64,000 bases of DNA from Mesorhizobium sp. ORS 3324 (GTDB taxonomy: Bacteria; Pseudomonadota; Alphaproteobacteria; Rhizobiales; Rhizobiaceae), in NCBI GenBank assembly GCA_000824825.2, contig LM655204.1, positions 62,001 through 126,000 on the forward strand, read 5' to 3'. The position numbers and the translations under genes are program-made. Within the stretch, counting starts at the first letter, position 1. Every line of letters starts with the position of its first letter. Shown piece by piece: positions 25,053 through 33,775 of the stretch. Under the pieces are notes generated by a model. It saw nothing but the letters and a program-made list of their open reading frames with translations, was not told the origin of the DNA and did no database searches.

Positions 25053-25595
25053 ATGACTTCCTGGCTTTCGAGACCCCTGGCGAAGGTCGTCTTCCTTGCC
25101 GCCCTGCTTGGCGCAGGCCTGACGGGCGCGGCGAGTGCCGCGCCGCCGCAGACCGCCGCGCCGCCCAGCGGCACGGTCAAGTCGACGCATGGCGCCTGGT
25201 CGATCATCTGCGATACGCCCGCCGGCGCGACCTCCGAGCAATGCGTGATGATGCAGAACGTCGTCGCCGAGGACCGTCCGGAGATGGGGCTTTCGGTGGT
25301 GGTGCTGCGCACCGCCGACAACAAGGCCGAGATCCTGCGGGTGCTGGCGCCGCTCGGCGTCCTCTTGCCCAACGGACTTGGCCTCAACGTCGACGGCAAG
25401 GACATCGGCCGCGCCTATTTCGTGCGCTGCTTCCAGGACGGCTGCTATGCGGAAGTGATCCTCGAGAAGCCGCTGCTCGACACGCTGAAGAACGGCACCT
25501 CGGCCACCTTCATCGTTTTCCAGACGCCTGAGGAAGGCATCGGCATCCCCGTCGACCTCAAGGGATTCGCCGAGGGCTTCGCGGCGCTCCCCTGA
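25053..25595 (+). CDS. Invasion-associated locus B (IalB) family protein
   Basis: A 180-residue exported protein with a signal peptide (PLAKVVFLAALLGAGLTGAASA) and the IalB-type domain: HGAWSIICDTPAGATSEQCVM, then FVRCFQDGCYAEVIL with paired cysteines that probably form disulfides. Named after a Bartonella invasion factor, but the family is common in free-living rhizobia and its function is unknown. Start taken at the ATG at 25053; a GTG at 25032 adds seven residues. Confidence 0.88.
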   Translation: MTSWLSRPLAKVVFLAALLGAGLTGAASAAPPQTAAPPSGTVKSTHGAWSIICDTPAGATSEQCVMMQNVVAEDRPEMGLSVVVLRTADNKAEILRVLAPLGVLLPNGLGLNVDGKDIGRAYFVRCFQDGCYAEVILEKPLLDTLKNGTSATFIVFQTPEEGIGIPVDLKGFAEGFAALP

Positions 25596-25716
25596 GACCC
25601 GACGGGTCGTCCTTTGTCTGCGGCGACGACAATCCCGTGTGAACGCGACCGATTGTCTTGAGCTGTGTTCGCCCCTACATCGGGGAAATGACAAACCGCC
25701 AGCGGACAGACCTGCC

Positions 25717-27129
25717 ATGAACAGCCTGATCGGCCAATTCGACATTTCCGACGAGCGCGTCAAAGAGATCGTCGCCGACACTATCAAGGGCGCCGACGAC
25801 GGCGAGTTGTTCCTCGAATACAGCGAGAGCGAAGCGCTGATGTTCGACAACGGCCGGCTGAAGACGGCCAATTTCAACACCGATCAGGGTTTCGGGCTGC
25901 GCGCGGTCGCCGGCGAGGCGAGCGGCTATGCGCATTCCAGCGATCTATCCGAAGCCTCGCTGCTGCGCGCGGCCGATGCCGTCTCGGCGGTGAAGGGCGG
26001 CTATTCGGGCACGCTCGCCGCCGCGCCCGCCCGCACCAATCGACACCTCTATGGCGACGACAACCCCATCCCCTCGCCTTCCTTCGAGGCCAAGGCCAAG
26101 CTGCTGCAGGAGATCGATGCCTGGCTGCGCGCCGCCGATCCGCGTGTGCGCCAAGTGACGGCCTCGCTCGCCGCCTCGTGGCAGCATGTCGAGATCGTGC
26201 GCGGCGACGGCCAGGTGGTGCGCGACATCCGCCCGCTGGTCAGGATCAACGTCTCGGTGGTGGTCGGCGATGGCGATCGCCAGGAGAGCGGATCCTACGG
26301 CATGGGCGGCCGCAAGAGCTTCGGCGAGTTCCTGACCGAGGAAAGCTGGAAGCATGCCGCGCGCGAGGCGCTGCGACAGGCGCTGGTCAATCTCGAGGCC
26401 GTTCCGGCGCCGGCCGGCACCTTCGACATCGTGCTTTCCAGCGGCTGGCCGGGCGTGATGCTGCACGAGGCCGTAGGCCATGGATTGGAAGGCGACTTCA
26501 ACCGCAAGAAGACCTCGGCCTTCGCCGGGCTGATGGGCCAACAGGTGGCGGCAAAGGGCGTCACCGTGGTCGATGACGGCACGATCGCCGAGCGGCGCGG
26601 CTCGCTCACCGTCGACGATGAGGGCACGCCCTCTGCGCGAAACGTGCTGATCGAGGACGGCAAGCTCGTGGGCTACATGCAGGACCGGCAGAACGCGCGG
26701 CTGATGGGCATGAAGGCGACCGGCAACGGCCGGCGCGAGGGCTATGCGCACCAGCCGATGCCGCGCATGACCAACACCTACATGACCTCTGGCGACATGA
26801 ACCCGGAGGAGATCATCGCCTCGGTCAAGAAAGGCATCTATGCCGTCTCCTTCGGCGGCGGCCAGGTCGACATAACGTCGGGAAAATTCGTGTTCGGCTG
26901 CACCGAGGCCTACATGATCGAGGACGGCAAGGTGACGCAGCCGATCAAGGGCGCGATGCTGATCGGCAACGGCCCTGATGCCATGCACCGCGTGACCATG
27001 GTCGGCAACGACATGAAGCTCGACAACGGCATCGGCATGTGCGGCAAGGCCGGACAGGGCGTGCCTGTCGGCGTCGGCCAGCCGCATCTGAGGATGAACC
27101 AGATGACGGTAGGCGGCACCAGGGTTTGA
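25717..27129 (+). CDS. tldD: Metalloprotease TldD
   Basis: A 470-residue TldD, which with TldE (PmbA) unfolds and degrades peptides and processes microcin-type modified peptides. The zinc motif HEAVGHGLEGD (HExxxH) lies in VMLHEAVGHGLEGDFNRKKT, and the C-terminal GMCGKAGQGVPVGVGQPHLR is the family signature. I start at the ATG at 25717; the frame is open from 25639 but those residues are not conserved in the family. tldE is not in the window. Confidence 0.96.
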   Translation: MNSLIGQFDISDERVKEIVADTIKGADDGELFLEYSESEALMFDNGRLKTANFNTDQGFGLRAVAGEASGYAHSSDLSEASLLRAADAVSAVKGGYSGTLAAAPARTNRHLYGDDNPIPSPSFEAKAKLLQEIDAWLRAADPRVRQVTASLAASWQHVEIVRGDGQVVRDIRPLVRINVSVVVGDGDRQESGSYGMGGRKSFGEFLTEESWKHAAREALRQALVNLEAVPAPAGTFDIVLSSGWPGVMLHEAVGHGLEGDFNRKKTSAFAGLMGQQVAAKGVTVVDDGTIAERRGSLTVDDEGTPSARNVLIEDGKLVGYMQDRQNARLMGMKATGNGRREGYAHQPMPRMTNTYMTSGDMNPEEIIASVKKGIYAVSFGGGQVDITSGKFVFGCTEAYMIEDGKVTQPIKGAMLIGNGPDAMHRVTMVGNDMKLDNGIGMCGKAGQGVPVGVGQPHLRMNQMTVGGTRV

Positions 27130-27180
27130 GGATGCTCAACTCGACAGGCTTGAACAGGACCCGCCACTAGAATATCTTAC

Positions 27181-27202
27181 CCTTGTCTTACACATGACAA
27201 GG
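27181..27202. promoter_or_regulatory. Palindromic operator of the AbrB/PIN toxin-antitoxin pair
   Basis: CCTTGTC (27181-27187) and GACAAGG (27196-27202) form a perfect 7-bp inverted repeat with an 8-base centre. It ends five bases before the antitoxin ATG and covers the AAGG ribosome-binding site. A TAGAAT that could be a -10 box lies at 27168-27173. The position fits autorepression by the AbrB-fold antitoxin. Confidence 0.6.
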
Positions 27203-27207
27203 TTACG

Positions 27208-27483
27208 ATGGCTAAGGCCGAAAAACTCATCACTACCGTCTCGACCAAGGGACAAGTGATCCTCCCCAGCGCGATCCGGAAACGCAGGGACTGGGGTGCC
27301 GGCACGCGTCTGCAGGTCGAAGACACATCCGAGGGTGTTCTTCTGAAACCAGCGCCGGCCTTTGCCCCGACGCGTCCGGAAGATGTGTTTGGCGTGCTGG
27401 CGCACAGCGGCAAGCCGAAGACACTGGAAGAGATGGACGCGGGCGTCCTCGCCGAAGCGCGGCGGCGCCATGCTCGCGATTGA
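27208..27483 (+). CDS. AbrB/MazE-fold antitoxin
   Basis: A 91-residue protein with an N-terminal SpoVT-AbrB DNA-binding domain (TTVSTKGQVILPSAIRKRRD, then GTRLQVEDTSEGVLLKP) and a C-terminal tail (DVFGVLAHSGKPKTLEEMD) that should bind the toxin. It overlaps the PIN-domain gene by 14 bases, the usual translational coupling in VapBC modules, and has a palindromic operator just upstream. Confidence 0.92.
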   Translation: MAKAEKLITTVSTKGQVILPSAIRKRRDWGAGTRLQVEDTSEGVLLKPAPAFAPTRPEDVFGVLAHSGKPKTLEEMDAGVLAEARRRHARD

Positions 27484-27859
27484 TACCAACCTTGTCGTCG
27501 GGTACCTGACGAACGACCATCCCGAACAGTCCCCGCGATCCCGTCAGCTGATTGATGGTCAGACTGTGTTTGTTGCCATCACCGTGATCCTGGAGGCAGA
27601 GTGGGTGCTGCGCAGCGCCTATGGCTACGGCCAGGCCGAGGTCGTCAGAGCGCTGCGGGCGTTCGGCGGACTCTCCACGGTTGAGATGGAAGAGGCCGCG
27701 CTTGTCTCCTCAGCGCTCGACCTAGCTGAGGCAGGGATGGACTTCGCCGATGCGCTGCATCTCGGCAAGTCCGCGCATTGCTCGGGATTTGCAACCTTCG
27801 ACCGCAAACTTATCAAGGCAGCTCGGGCTGCGGGGCATGGCGGCGTGCTAGAGGCGTAG
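27470..27859 (+). CDS. VapC-type PIN-domain toxin
   Basis: A 129-residue PIN ribonuclease. The acidic residues are in place: D5 in MLAIDTNLVVGYL, Glu in VILEAEWVLRSAYG, Asp pair in MDFADALHLG and Asp in FATFDRKLIK. Such toxins cleave tRNA or rRNA when the antitoxin is lost. Start at the ATG at 27470 inside the antitoxin gene, which places the first catalytic Asp at residue 5 as in the family. Appears intact. Confidence 0.93.
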   Translation: MLAIDTNLVVGYLTNDHPEQSPRSRQLIDGQTVFVAITVILEAEWVLRSAYGYGQAEVVRALRAFGGLSTVEMEEAALVSSALDLAEAGMDFADALHLGKSAHCSGFATFDRKLIKAARAAGHGGVLEA

Positions 27860-27962
27860 CGACCTCGCCGGACGCGAACACAACCGTGTTAGGAAATTAT
27901 TAATTGTTTAGTTGATCGCGCCGCCGTTTCCGCTTTAACTCGTCGCCAGTCTTCTGGTTGCG

Positions 27963-28655
27963 GTGGTGTTGGTAGTGCAGCGTTCCCTTGGCGTCCTAAC
28001 CTCTTCCTTCCTCCTTGGGCTTGTTTCGTTGATCGGTGCGACATCCGTTGGTGTTGGCGAGGCAGCGGCGCAGTCGGCATTGTTCAAGCGGCCGTCGACA
28101 CAGCCTTCCCTGGATAGGGTCCGCTCCGCCGCGGTCGGGGGACCCACCAGCATTCCATACGGCTGGGTCGATTTCTGCCACCGCCGGCCGAAAGAGTGCA
28201 ATGTGCCCGCCCTGCCGGCCGCAAATGTCAAGCTGACCGCCCAGAACCTTCGCATCCTCAAGCGGATAAACCAGAAGACGAACGGCTCCATCAAGCCTGT
28301 CAGCAATTACGAGCATTGGGGCACGATGATGGACCACTGGGACTATCCGGTGGACGGCAAGGGCGACTGCAAGATCTACGCGCTTTACAAGCGCAAGCTG
28401 CTCATGGATGCGGGATTTCCCCGGCAGGCGCTGCTGATGACGGTGGTGCGCGACCTCAACAATGAAGGTCACACCATCCTGACGGTGAAGACCGACAAGG
28501 GCGATCTCGTCCTGGACAATCTTGTCGACGAGGTCAGGCCCTGGAACGCGACCGGCTATTATTTCCTCAAACGCCAGTCGCAACAGAACCCGAACATCTG
28601 GGTGTCGATCAACCAGCGCGGCGGTACGTCGAAACGCATGACGCCAAACTCATAG
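27963..28655 (+). CDS. BTLCP family transglutaminase-like cysteine protease (DUF920)
   Basis: About 230 residues with an N-terminal signal sequence (LTSSFLLGLVSLIGATSVG). The transglutaminase-like triad is complete: Cys in GKGDCKIYALYKR, His in EGHTILTVKT and Asp in LVLDNLVDEVRPW, preceded by the family block DHWDYPVDGKGDC. BTLCP proteins include LapG, the periplasmic protease acting on adhesins, but this short form has no visible lapD partner nearby. Start is uncertain: several GTG/TTG codons cluster at 27963-27977 and no ATG fits. The 103 bases upstream are AT-richer and may hold its promoter. Confidence 0.85.
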   Translation: MVLVVQRSLGVLTSSFLLGLVSLIGATSVGVGEAAAQSALFKRPSTQPSLDRVRSAAVGGPTSIPYGWVDFCHRRPKECNVPALPAANVKLTAQNLRILKRINQKTNGSIKPVSNYEHWGTMMDHWDYPVDGKGDCKIYALYKRKLLMDAGFPRQALLMTVVRDLNNEGHTILTVKTDKGDLVLDNLVDEVRPWNATGYYFLKRQSQQNPNIWVSINQRGGTSKRMTPNS

Positions 28656-28767
28656 GTCAAGTCAACGGAACGATCCGCCTTCGACGGGCTGACGCGCTCC
28701 ACACGGCATCCCCTTCGCGCAAGCTCATGGGCCGCAAAGTCCGGCCCATGAGTAGCTGCCCGACGGC

Positions 28768-31497
28768 CTACTGCTGGCAAGCCGGTTCGCCCGGCTGTCC
28801 GCAAGCCTGCTTCTTCTTGAACTGCTGCGGCGGCTGCTCCTGCGGGACACGCCGCTCTTGCACCTGCGGTCTCGGCTGCGCGCGGAATTCCGGCTTCGGC
28901 TCCGATCTCTGCGGCCGGAGCACCTGCTCGTTCGGCCTTTCCTGCCGCAACTGGCGCTGCTCCTGCCTGAACTGGCGCTGCGCATCCTCGTTCGGTCTGT
29001 TGGCCTTGAAGTTGCGCTGGACGTTGACTTCCGGGCCGGAGGTTCCTTCCTCGATGTTCGGCAGCCGGCGCAACGTCCTGCCCCTGTCGCTCCTGCCTGC
29101 CGAGCCCTGATTCTCGTTGGAGAATTCCTCCGGATTGTTCCTCCTGAACCGCTTCTGCACGGCCGGTCCGTTGTCGGTCGGCTCACCGTTGACGGTCGGC
29201 AGTCTGCGGAACTTCCTGCTCTTGGCGTTCTGGTCGACGGAAGGCTGACCCTGGTTGGAGAACTCCTCCGGATTGTTCTTCCTCAGCCGCTCCTGCACGC
29301 TCGGCCGATTTTCGGCCGGCGCACCGTTGACGGTCGGCAGCTTGCGGAGCTTGCGGCCCTTCTCGTTCCCGCTGGGCGTGCCCTGTTCGTTCGGTTCGAC
29401 AGTGGGCTGGCCGGCGGACAAATCCCTGCGCCTCAGCTTTTTCGGTTTGCCGGTGTTCTGTTCGGTGAGTGCGTTCGGATTGTTCTTCCTCAAGTTCTCC
29501 TGCGCGCTCTGCCCGTTCTCGGCCGGCGCGCCGTTGACCGTCGGCAGCTTGCGGAGCTTCTTGCCCTTCTGCTCAGCCGCGCCCTGCTCCCCGGTAACAG
29601 CGGCCCCGGCATTTCCCGTCGCCTCCTGGTTGCCGCCCGCAATGCCTTGCTTGCCGAGTTGCTTCCTGAGCTTGTTGCTTGGCAAATTCTCGCCGTTCAG
29701 CGCCGGCTTGCCGTTGACGAGCGGCAGCTTTCTGCCGTCGGCTCCGGGCAAGGCGTGGTCGCGCGACAGCTTGCCGGTCGTGGACTGGGTCTCCGGCTGC
29801 GCAGTCGCGGCGCCAGGCTGCTGCCCCTGGATAACACGCTGGCCGGGCTTTGGCGGCAAGCCGCCCTGTGGCTGCTCGGACGGGGCCTGCCGGGAGATAG
29901 CCGCCTTCTTCTGCAGTACCGGCGGCAGCGCAACCTTGGCCGCCAACGCATCCGCGCCGGCACCAACGGCAGTTCCGGTCGGCTTCTGACCTGTGATAAC
30001 GCCACCCTGAACCTTGCCGCTCGGCTGCACGGCCTGATTGATGGTCTCGTTTCTGATCGTCGTGTTGATGTTGTTGATGACGGTCGTGTTGTGGATGTTG
30101 TTGAAGATGATGTCGTTCGGCGGCGGCACGATGTGGCGCGGCGGGTTGACGAACACGGGTATCGGCACGAACACCGGCGTCGGCAGGACGAAGACGTCAA
30201 CCGGCGGTGCTGGCGCCACCAACACGACGAAGTCCGGCGGCGGCGGCGGCAGGAAGATCACGTCGATCGGCGGCGGCGGCTCGAAGTCGAAATCGGGATC
30301 GTCGAAATAGAGCACCGGCCTGTCGACGTAGATGATTTCCTCCTCCGGCGGCGGCGGCACATCATACTCATAGACAGTGAACTCCTCCGGCGGCTCCAGG
30401 GCAGCATCGAAATGATCGAGCCGCCGGCGCGCGTCCCAAGCATGCGGGCCATGCGGATAGCGCCGCAGATAAGACCAGTAGGCTTCTGGCGTGTCCTGCA
30501 GCCAGGTCTCGCGCCAGGTGATCGCCTCGCGCCGCGCAGCGATGATAGCGCGCACGCGCTTGGCCATCGGATCGTGCGGATAGGCGACGAGGAAATCTTG
30601 GTAGCCGCGCATCGTGTCGCGGTCGAGAGCCGCGACATAAGCGTCATGAGCATTGAAATCGCGGATCGCCCTGGTCCGATTGGACCGGGATTCGGCCTCC
30701 GAAACCTTGGGCGCAGGCGCGTCCGCAGCACGCTCGAAGAAGACGAAAGGCGTGGTGATCTTCGAGGCGTTCCACGGCACTTCCGCACCTTGCGTCATCT
30801 CGTTGACACGCAGCCGTGTGCGGTCGAACACCTCGTCAAGCGACAACCCGCCTTCGCGTATCATCTCGGCGAGCGCCTGGGCATAGGCGCCGTATGGCCC
30901 TTTGCCTTCCGGCGCGACCGTTCCCGGTGCCGCATTGAACGCGATCAGCATGTTCGGGTCGGGATCGACCAGCGCGAGACCGCCGGCCAGAGGCTGGTTC
31001 ATCTTCGGGAAGGCATTGGGCCGCGCCGCATCGAGCACGACAATGTTGACCTTCGTCGGCAATCCGGCTAGCGACCTGGTGACATCGGAGAGCCGCATCG
31101 CCTGGAGCGGCACGTCGGCGGGGCTGGCGATCCGGGCGTCGACGGGCAAGAAGTAATTTTCGCCTTCGAACTGCACGCCGTGGCCGGCAAGGTAGACGAA
31201 GACGACCGTGTTGGGACCGGCAGCGGAGACCTTGCCAAGGAAATCGCGCAGTGAGCTGCGCAGCGAATCCTGATCGACATCACGCGCGCCGACCACGTCG
31301 AACCCTGCCGCCTGCAAGGTTTGCGCAATCAGGCCTGCGTCATTGGCGGCAGTAGCGAGTTCGCCAGACTGATAGGCGCCGTTGCCGATGACGAAGGCGA
31401 GGCGCTTTTGCTCCTGCGCGAACGCGCTCGTCGCAGACGCGGCTGCGAACGCGATGAGAACGATGACCAGGCTTATGAATTTCCGAAGCGTCTGCAT
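28768..31497 (-). CDS. Secreted caspase-fold (peptidase C14) protein lacking the catalytic Cys
   Basis: A 909-residue exported protein. Signal peptide (residues 1-27), then a caspase p20-like domain (about 30-255) starting RLAFVIGNGAYQSGELATAA. His106 is present in VYLAGHGVQFEGENYFLPVD, but the cysteine position of the DACRNNPF-type motif is alanine (VVLDAARPNAF, A158), so proteolysis is unlikely. After a helical domain (about 280-385) comes a proline-rich stretch (VPPPPEEEIIY, EPPPPIDVIFLPPPPP), an Asn/Ile segment (IFNNIHNTTVINNINTTI) and a repeat-bearing tail ending in GQPGEPACQQ. Probably a periplasmic or surface structural protein. Confidence 0.85.
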   Translation of the reverse strand: MQTLRKFISLVIVLIAFAAASATSAFAQEQKRLAFVIGNGAYQSGELATAANDAGLIAQTLQAAGFDVVGARDVDQDSLRSSLRDFLGKVSAAGPNTVVFVYLAGHGVQFEGENYFLPVDARIASPADVPLQAMRLSDVTRSLAGLPTKVNIVVLDAARPNAFPKMNQPLAGGLALVDPDPNMLIAFNAAPGTVAPEGKGPYGAYAQALAEMIREGGLSLDEVFDRTRLRVNEMTQGAEVPWNASKITTPFVFFERAADAPAPKVSEAESRSNRTRAIRDFNAHDAYVAALDRDTMRGYQDFLVAYPHDPMAKRVRAIIAARREAITWRETWLQDTPEAYWSYLRRYPHGPHAWDARRRLDHFDAALEPPEEFTVYEYDVPPPPEEEIIYVDRPVLYFDDPDFDFEPPPPIDVIFLPPPPPDFVVLVAPAPPVDVFVLPTPVFVPIPVFVNPPRHIVPPPNDIIFNNIHNTTVINNINTTIRNETINQAVQPSGKVQGGVITGQKPTGTAVGAGADALAAKVALPPVLQKKAAISRQAPSEQPQGGLPPKPGQRVIQGQQPGAATAQPETQSTTGKLSRDHALPGADGRKLPLVNGKPALNGENLPSNKLRKQLGKQGIAGGNQEATGNAGAAVTGEQGAAEQKGKKLRKLPTVNGAPAENGQSAQENLRKNNPNALTEQNTGKPKKLRRRDLSAGQPTVEPNEQGTPSGNEKGRKLRKLPTVNGAPAENRPSVQERLRKNNPEEFSNQGQPSVDQNAKSRKFRRLPTVNGEPTDNGPAVQKRFRRNNPEEFSNENQGSAGRSDRGRTLRRLPNIEEGTSGPEVNVQRNFKANRPNEDAQRQFRQEQRQLRQERPNEQVLRPQRSEPKPEFRAQPRPQVQERRVPQEQPPQQFKKKQACGQPGEPACQQ
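29050..29760 (-). repeat. Degenerate tandem repeats in the caspase-fold protein tail
   Basis: Within the gene, a unit of about 45-70 residues built on KLRKLPTVNGAPAENG followed by ENLRKNNPEEFSN recurs about four to five times, with later copies more diverged (KFRRLPTVNGEPTDNG, TLRRLPNIEEG). The matching DNA blocks are centred near 29545, 29335, 29195 and 29060. A more remote copy (KLPLVNGKPALNGENLPSN) lies near 29710. Basic residues alternate with acidic ones, suggesting a charged, extended region. Confidence 0.75.
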
Positions 31498-31660
31498 TGC
31501 AATGCGCCGTCCGTTATCGCCATCCGCTTATATTAGTAACGCTGCAGAGGCAGGAATGTTTCCCTAACAGCGCCAAATTAAGAGCCCGCATAAAGGCGGC
31601 TTTAGGGCGCAATTTCGTCGAAAGAACAGAGGCTTCAGAAAATTTCTTGCGAGCTGTGAC

Positions 31661-32902
31661 CTACCGGCGCCGCTTCGGCTTCTCCAGCAGCGCGACGGCC
31701 TCGACATGCGGCGACCACAGGAATTGGTCGATCGGCGTCACGTTCTTCAGCGCGTAGCCGCCATCGAGAAGGATGCGCAGGTCCCGCGCCAGCGTCACCG
31801 GATTGCAGGAGACGGCCGCGACTTGCGGCACGTCGGAGCGGGCGATCTGCTTTGACTGGTCCTCGGCGCCGGCGCGCGGCGGATCGAAGACAAGACCGTC
31901 GAATGCGTTCAGTTCCTTGAAGGTCAGCGGCCGCCGGAACAGGTCGCGGCGTTCGCTGGTCACCCGCTTCAGGCCGCCGGCCAAGCGGAAGGCGCGATCG
32001 AGCGCGGCAAGTGCCGGCGCATCGCCCTCCACGGCATGAACCTCCGACCTCGCCGCGAGCCTGAGCGCGAAGCTGCCGCAGCCGGCGAACAGGTCGACGA
32101 CCTTTTTGGCGCGCGACAGATGCTGGCCGACGAGGCTGGCCATCGTCTGCTCGGCGGCCTGCGTCGCCTGAAGGAAGGCGCCGGGCGGCACGGCGGCTGC
32201 GACCGATCCGAACTGCACCACCGGCTTCTTTGGCTCGACGATGACCTCGCCGTCGACCGAAAGCCGCGCCAAGCCCTCGGCCATCACGAAATTGGAAGCA
32301 ATGCGGCGCTGGTTCTCGCCGAGCTTGCCGGCGTCCCGGACGGCGACATCGATGCCGGACGCCGTGACGGTCACCGTCATGTGGAAGGCTTTTGGCGTCG
32401 CGCAGACCAGAGCGGCCAGCATCCGCAAGCGATCGAGCGACGCGACAATTGCCGGCAGGGAGATCGGGCACTCCTCGATCGGGATAATCTCGGAGGAGAG
32501 CGCGCGCACGAAGCCGAGCAGCATGCCGGCCTCGGTGCGCCGGGCGCTGAAGACGACGCGGCGGCGCGTGTGAGGCGCGCAAGGCACCAGCGCGTCGATC
32601 TCGCAAGCGATGCCCTTGGCCTTCAGCGCCTGCGCCACCCGCTCGCGCTTCCACTGCCGGTAGGCCTCGGCCTCGAAATGCTGCAGCGCGCAGCCGCCGC
32701 ATTCGGTGAAATGGCGGCAGGCCGGATCGACCCTGAGCGGTGATGCCTCGAGCACCGACATCAGCGTCGCACGGTCCTTCTGCCGCGCGGCGGTGACGGT
32801 TTCGCCCGGCAGCGTGAACGGAATGAAGACCTCGCCGCCGTCTGCGCGAGCGATGCCGTCGCCCTGCGAACCGAGCCTCGCGATGGCGAAGCGCGCGCTC
32901 AT
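31661..32902 (-). CDS. 23S rRNA (uracil-C5)-methyltransferase, RlmD/RumA-like
   Basis: A 413-residue class I RNA m5U methyltransferase. It has an N-terminal TRAM domain, a likely [4Fe-4S] cluster site (CRHFTECGGCALQHF plus the Cys in EECPISLP), SAM motif VVDLFAGCGSFALRLA, FDPPRAGAEDQ and the nucleophile Cys in VSCNPVTLARDL. RlmD-type enzymes methylate U1939 of 23S rRNA. Its ATG overlaps the tlyA stop (ATGA), so the two RNA-modifying enzymes are coupled. Confidence 0.9.
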   Translation of the reverse strand: MSARFAIARLGSQGDGIARADGGEVFIPFTLPGETVTAARQKDRATLMSVLEASPLRVDPACRHFTECGGCALQHFEAEAYRQWKRERVAQALKAKGIACEIDALVPCAPHTRRRVVFSARRTEAGMLLGFVRALSSEIIPIEECPISLPAIVASLDRLRMLAALVCATPKAFHMTVTVTASGIDVAVRDAGKLGENQRRIASNFVMAEGLARLSVDGEVIVEPKKPVVQFGSVAAAVPPGAFLQATQAAEQTMASLVGQHLSRAKKVVDLFAGCGSFALRLAARSEVHAVEGDAPALAALDRAFRLAGGLKRVTSERRDLFRRPLTFKELNAFDGLVFDPPRAGAEDQSKQIARSDVPQVAAVSCNPVTLARDLRILLDGGYALKNVTPIDQFLWSPHVEAVALLEKPKRRR

Positions 32903-33672
32903 CGCGAAACCGCGTCCTTGATCGCGGCAAGCAGGAACTCGCGATTGCCGTCGCCGCCTTCGATCGGTGAGGGGTGAAATCCCAGCACACGCCAGCCGGA
33001 AATGCCGGCAAGCCAGTCGCGCAGACCGACGGCGATACGCTCAGCCGCGCTGGGGTCCTTGAGCAGGCCACCCTTGCCGATCGCCTCCCGGCCGGCCTCG
33101 AATTGCGGCTTGATGAGAAGCAGCGCCCTGGCGCCCTCGCCCGCCAAGGCAAGCGCCGGCGGCAGCGCCAGTTTCAGCGAGATGAAACTGACATCGCAGA
33201 CCAGGAAATCCGGGATGCGGCCGCCGAGATCGTCTGTCGTCAGGTCTCGGGCGTTCAGCCCCTCGATCACCGTCACGCGCGGGTCGCCGGCGACGTCGGG
33301 ATGCATCTGGCCATGGCCGACATCGATCGCCGTGACATGGGCTGCGCCGCGCTCGAGCAGCGCCTGGGTGAAGCCGCCGGTCGAAGCGCCGATGTCGAGC
33401 GCCTCTGTCCCGGAGGGATCGAACCCGAATCGGTCGAGACCGGCAACAAGCTTCAGCGCGGCGCGCGACATATAGGCCCGCGCCGGGTCGTTGATCGCGA
33501 CGACGCAGTCCGCCGCGACGGGCTGGCCGGGCTTGCGGGCAACGGCGCCGTCAACGGTGACCGTGCCGCGCTCGATGGCGTCGCGAGCCCGCGAGCGGCT
33601 GGCGAACAGGCCGCGCGCGACGAGCAGCTCGTCAAGACGCTGGCGCGCGTTCAATGGCAAGGAGGAATTCAT
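32899..33672 (-). CDS. tlyA: TlyA-family rRNA 2'-O-methyltransferase
   Basis: A 257-residue TlyA protein: an N-terminal S4 RNA-binding domain (RLDELLVARGLFASRSRARDAIERGTV) and a FtsJ-type methyltransferase domain with the SAM motif ALDIGASTGGFTQALLERGA, then FLVCDVSFISLKLALPPAL and LLIKPQFEAGR. TlyA methylates cytidines of 16S and 23S rRNA in mycobacteria and was originally called a haemolysin. In Rhizobiales it normally sits next to dxs and xseB; here those genes are a little further along. Confidence 0.93.
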   Translation of the reverse strand: MNSSLPLNARQRLDELLVARGLFASRSRARDAIERGTVTVDGAVARKPGQPVAADCVVAINDPARAYMSRAALKLVAGLDRFGFDPSGTEALDIGASTGGFTQALLERGAAHVTAIDVGHGQMHPDVAGDPRVTVIEGLNARDLTTDDLGGRIPDFLVCDVSFISLKLALPPALALAGEGARALLLIKPQFEAGREAIGKGGLLKDPSAAERIAVGLRDWLAGISGWRVLGFHPSPIEGGDGNREFLLAAIKDAVSR

Positions 33673-33775
33673 CGGCCTTCATTGGCGAAAGCCGGCGGCG
33701 AAGGCAATGGCAGTGTGTTGAATATGGCGCGGAGCGCGGCAGAATGCGCGAGCCGAAACAGCCTAGGAGGAGGCC

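Noticed and set aside
28858..31071. 737-codon plus-strand open frame opposite the caspase-fold gene
   Set aside because: No signal peptide or domain; the minus-strand gene has signal peptide, caspase fold and repeats.
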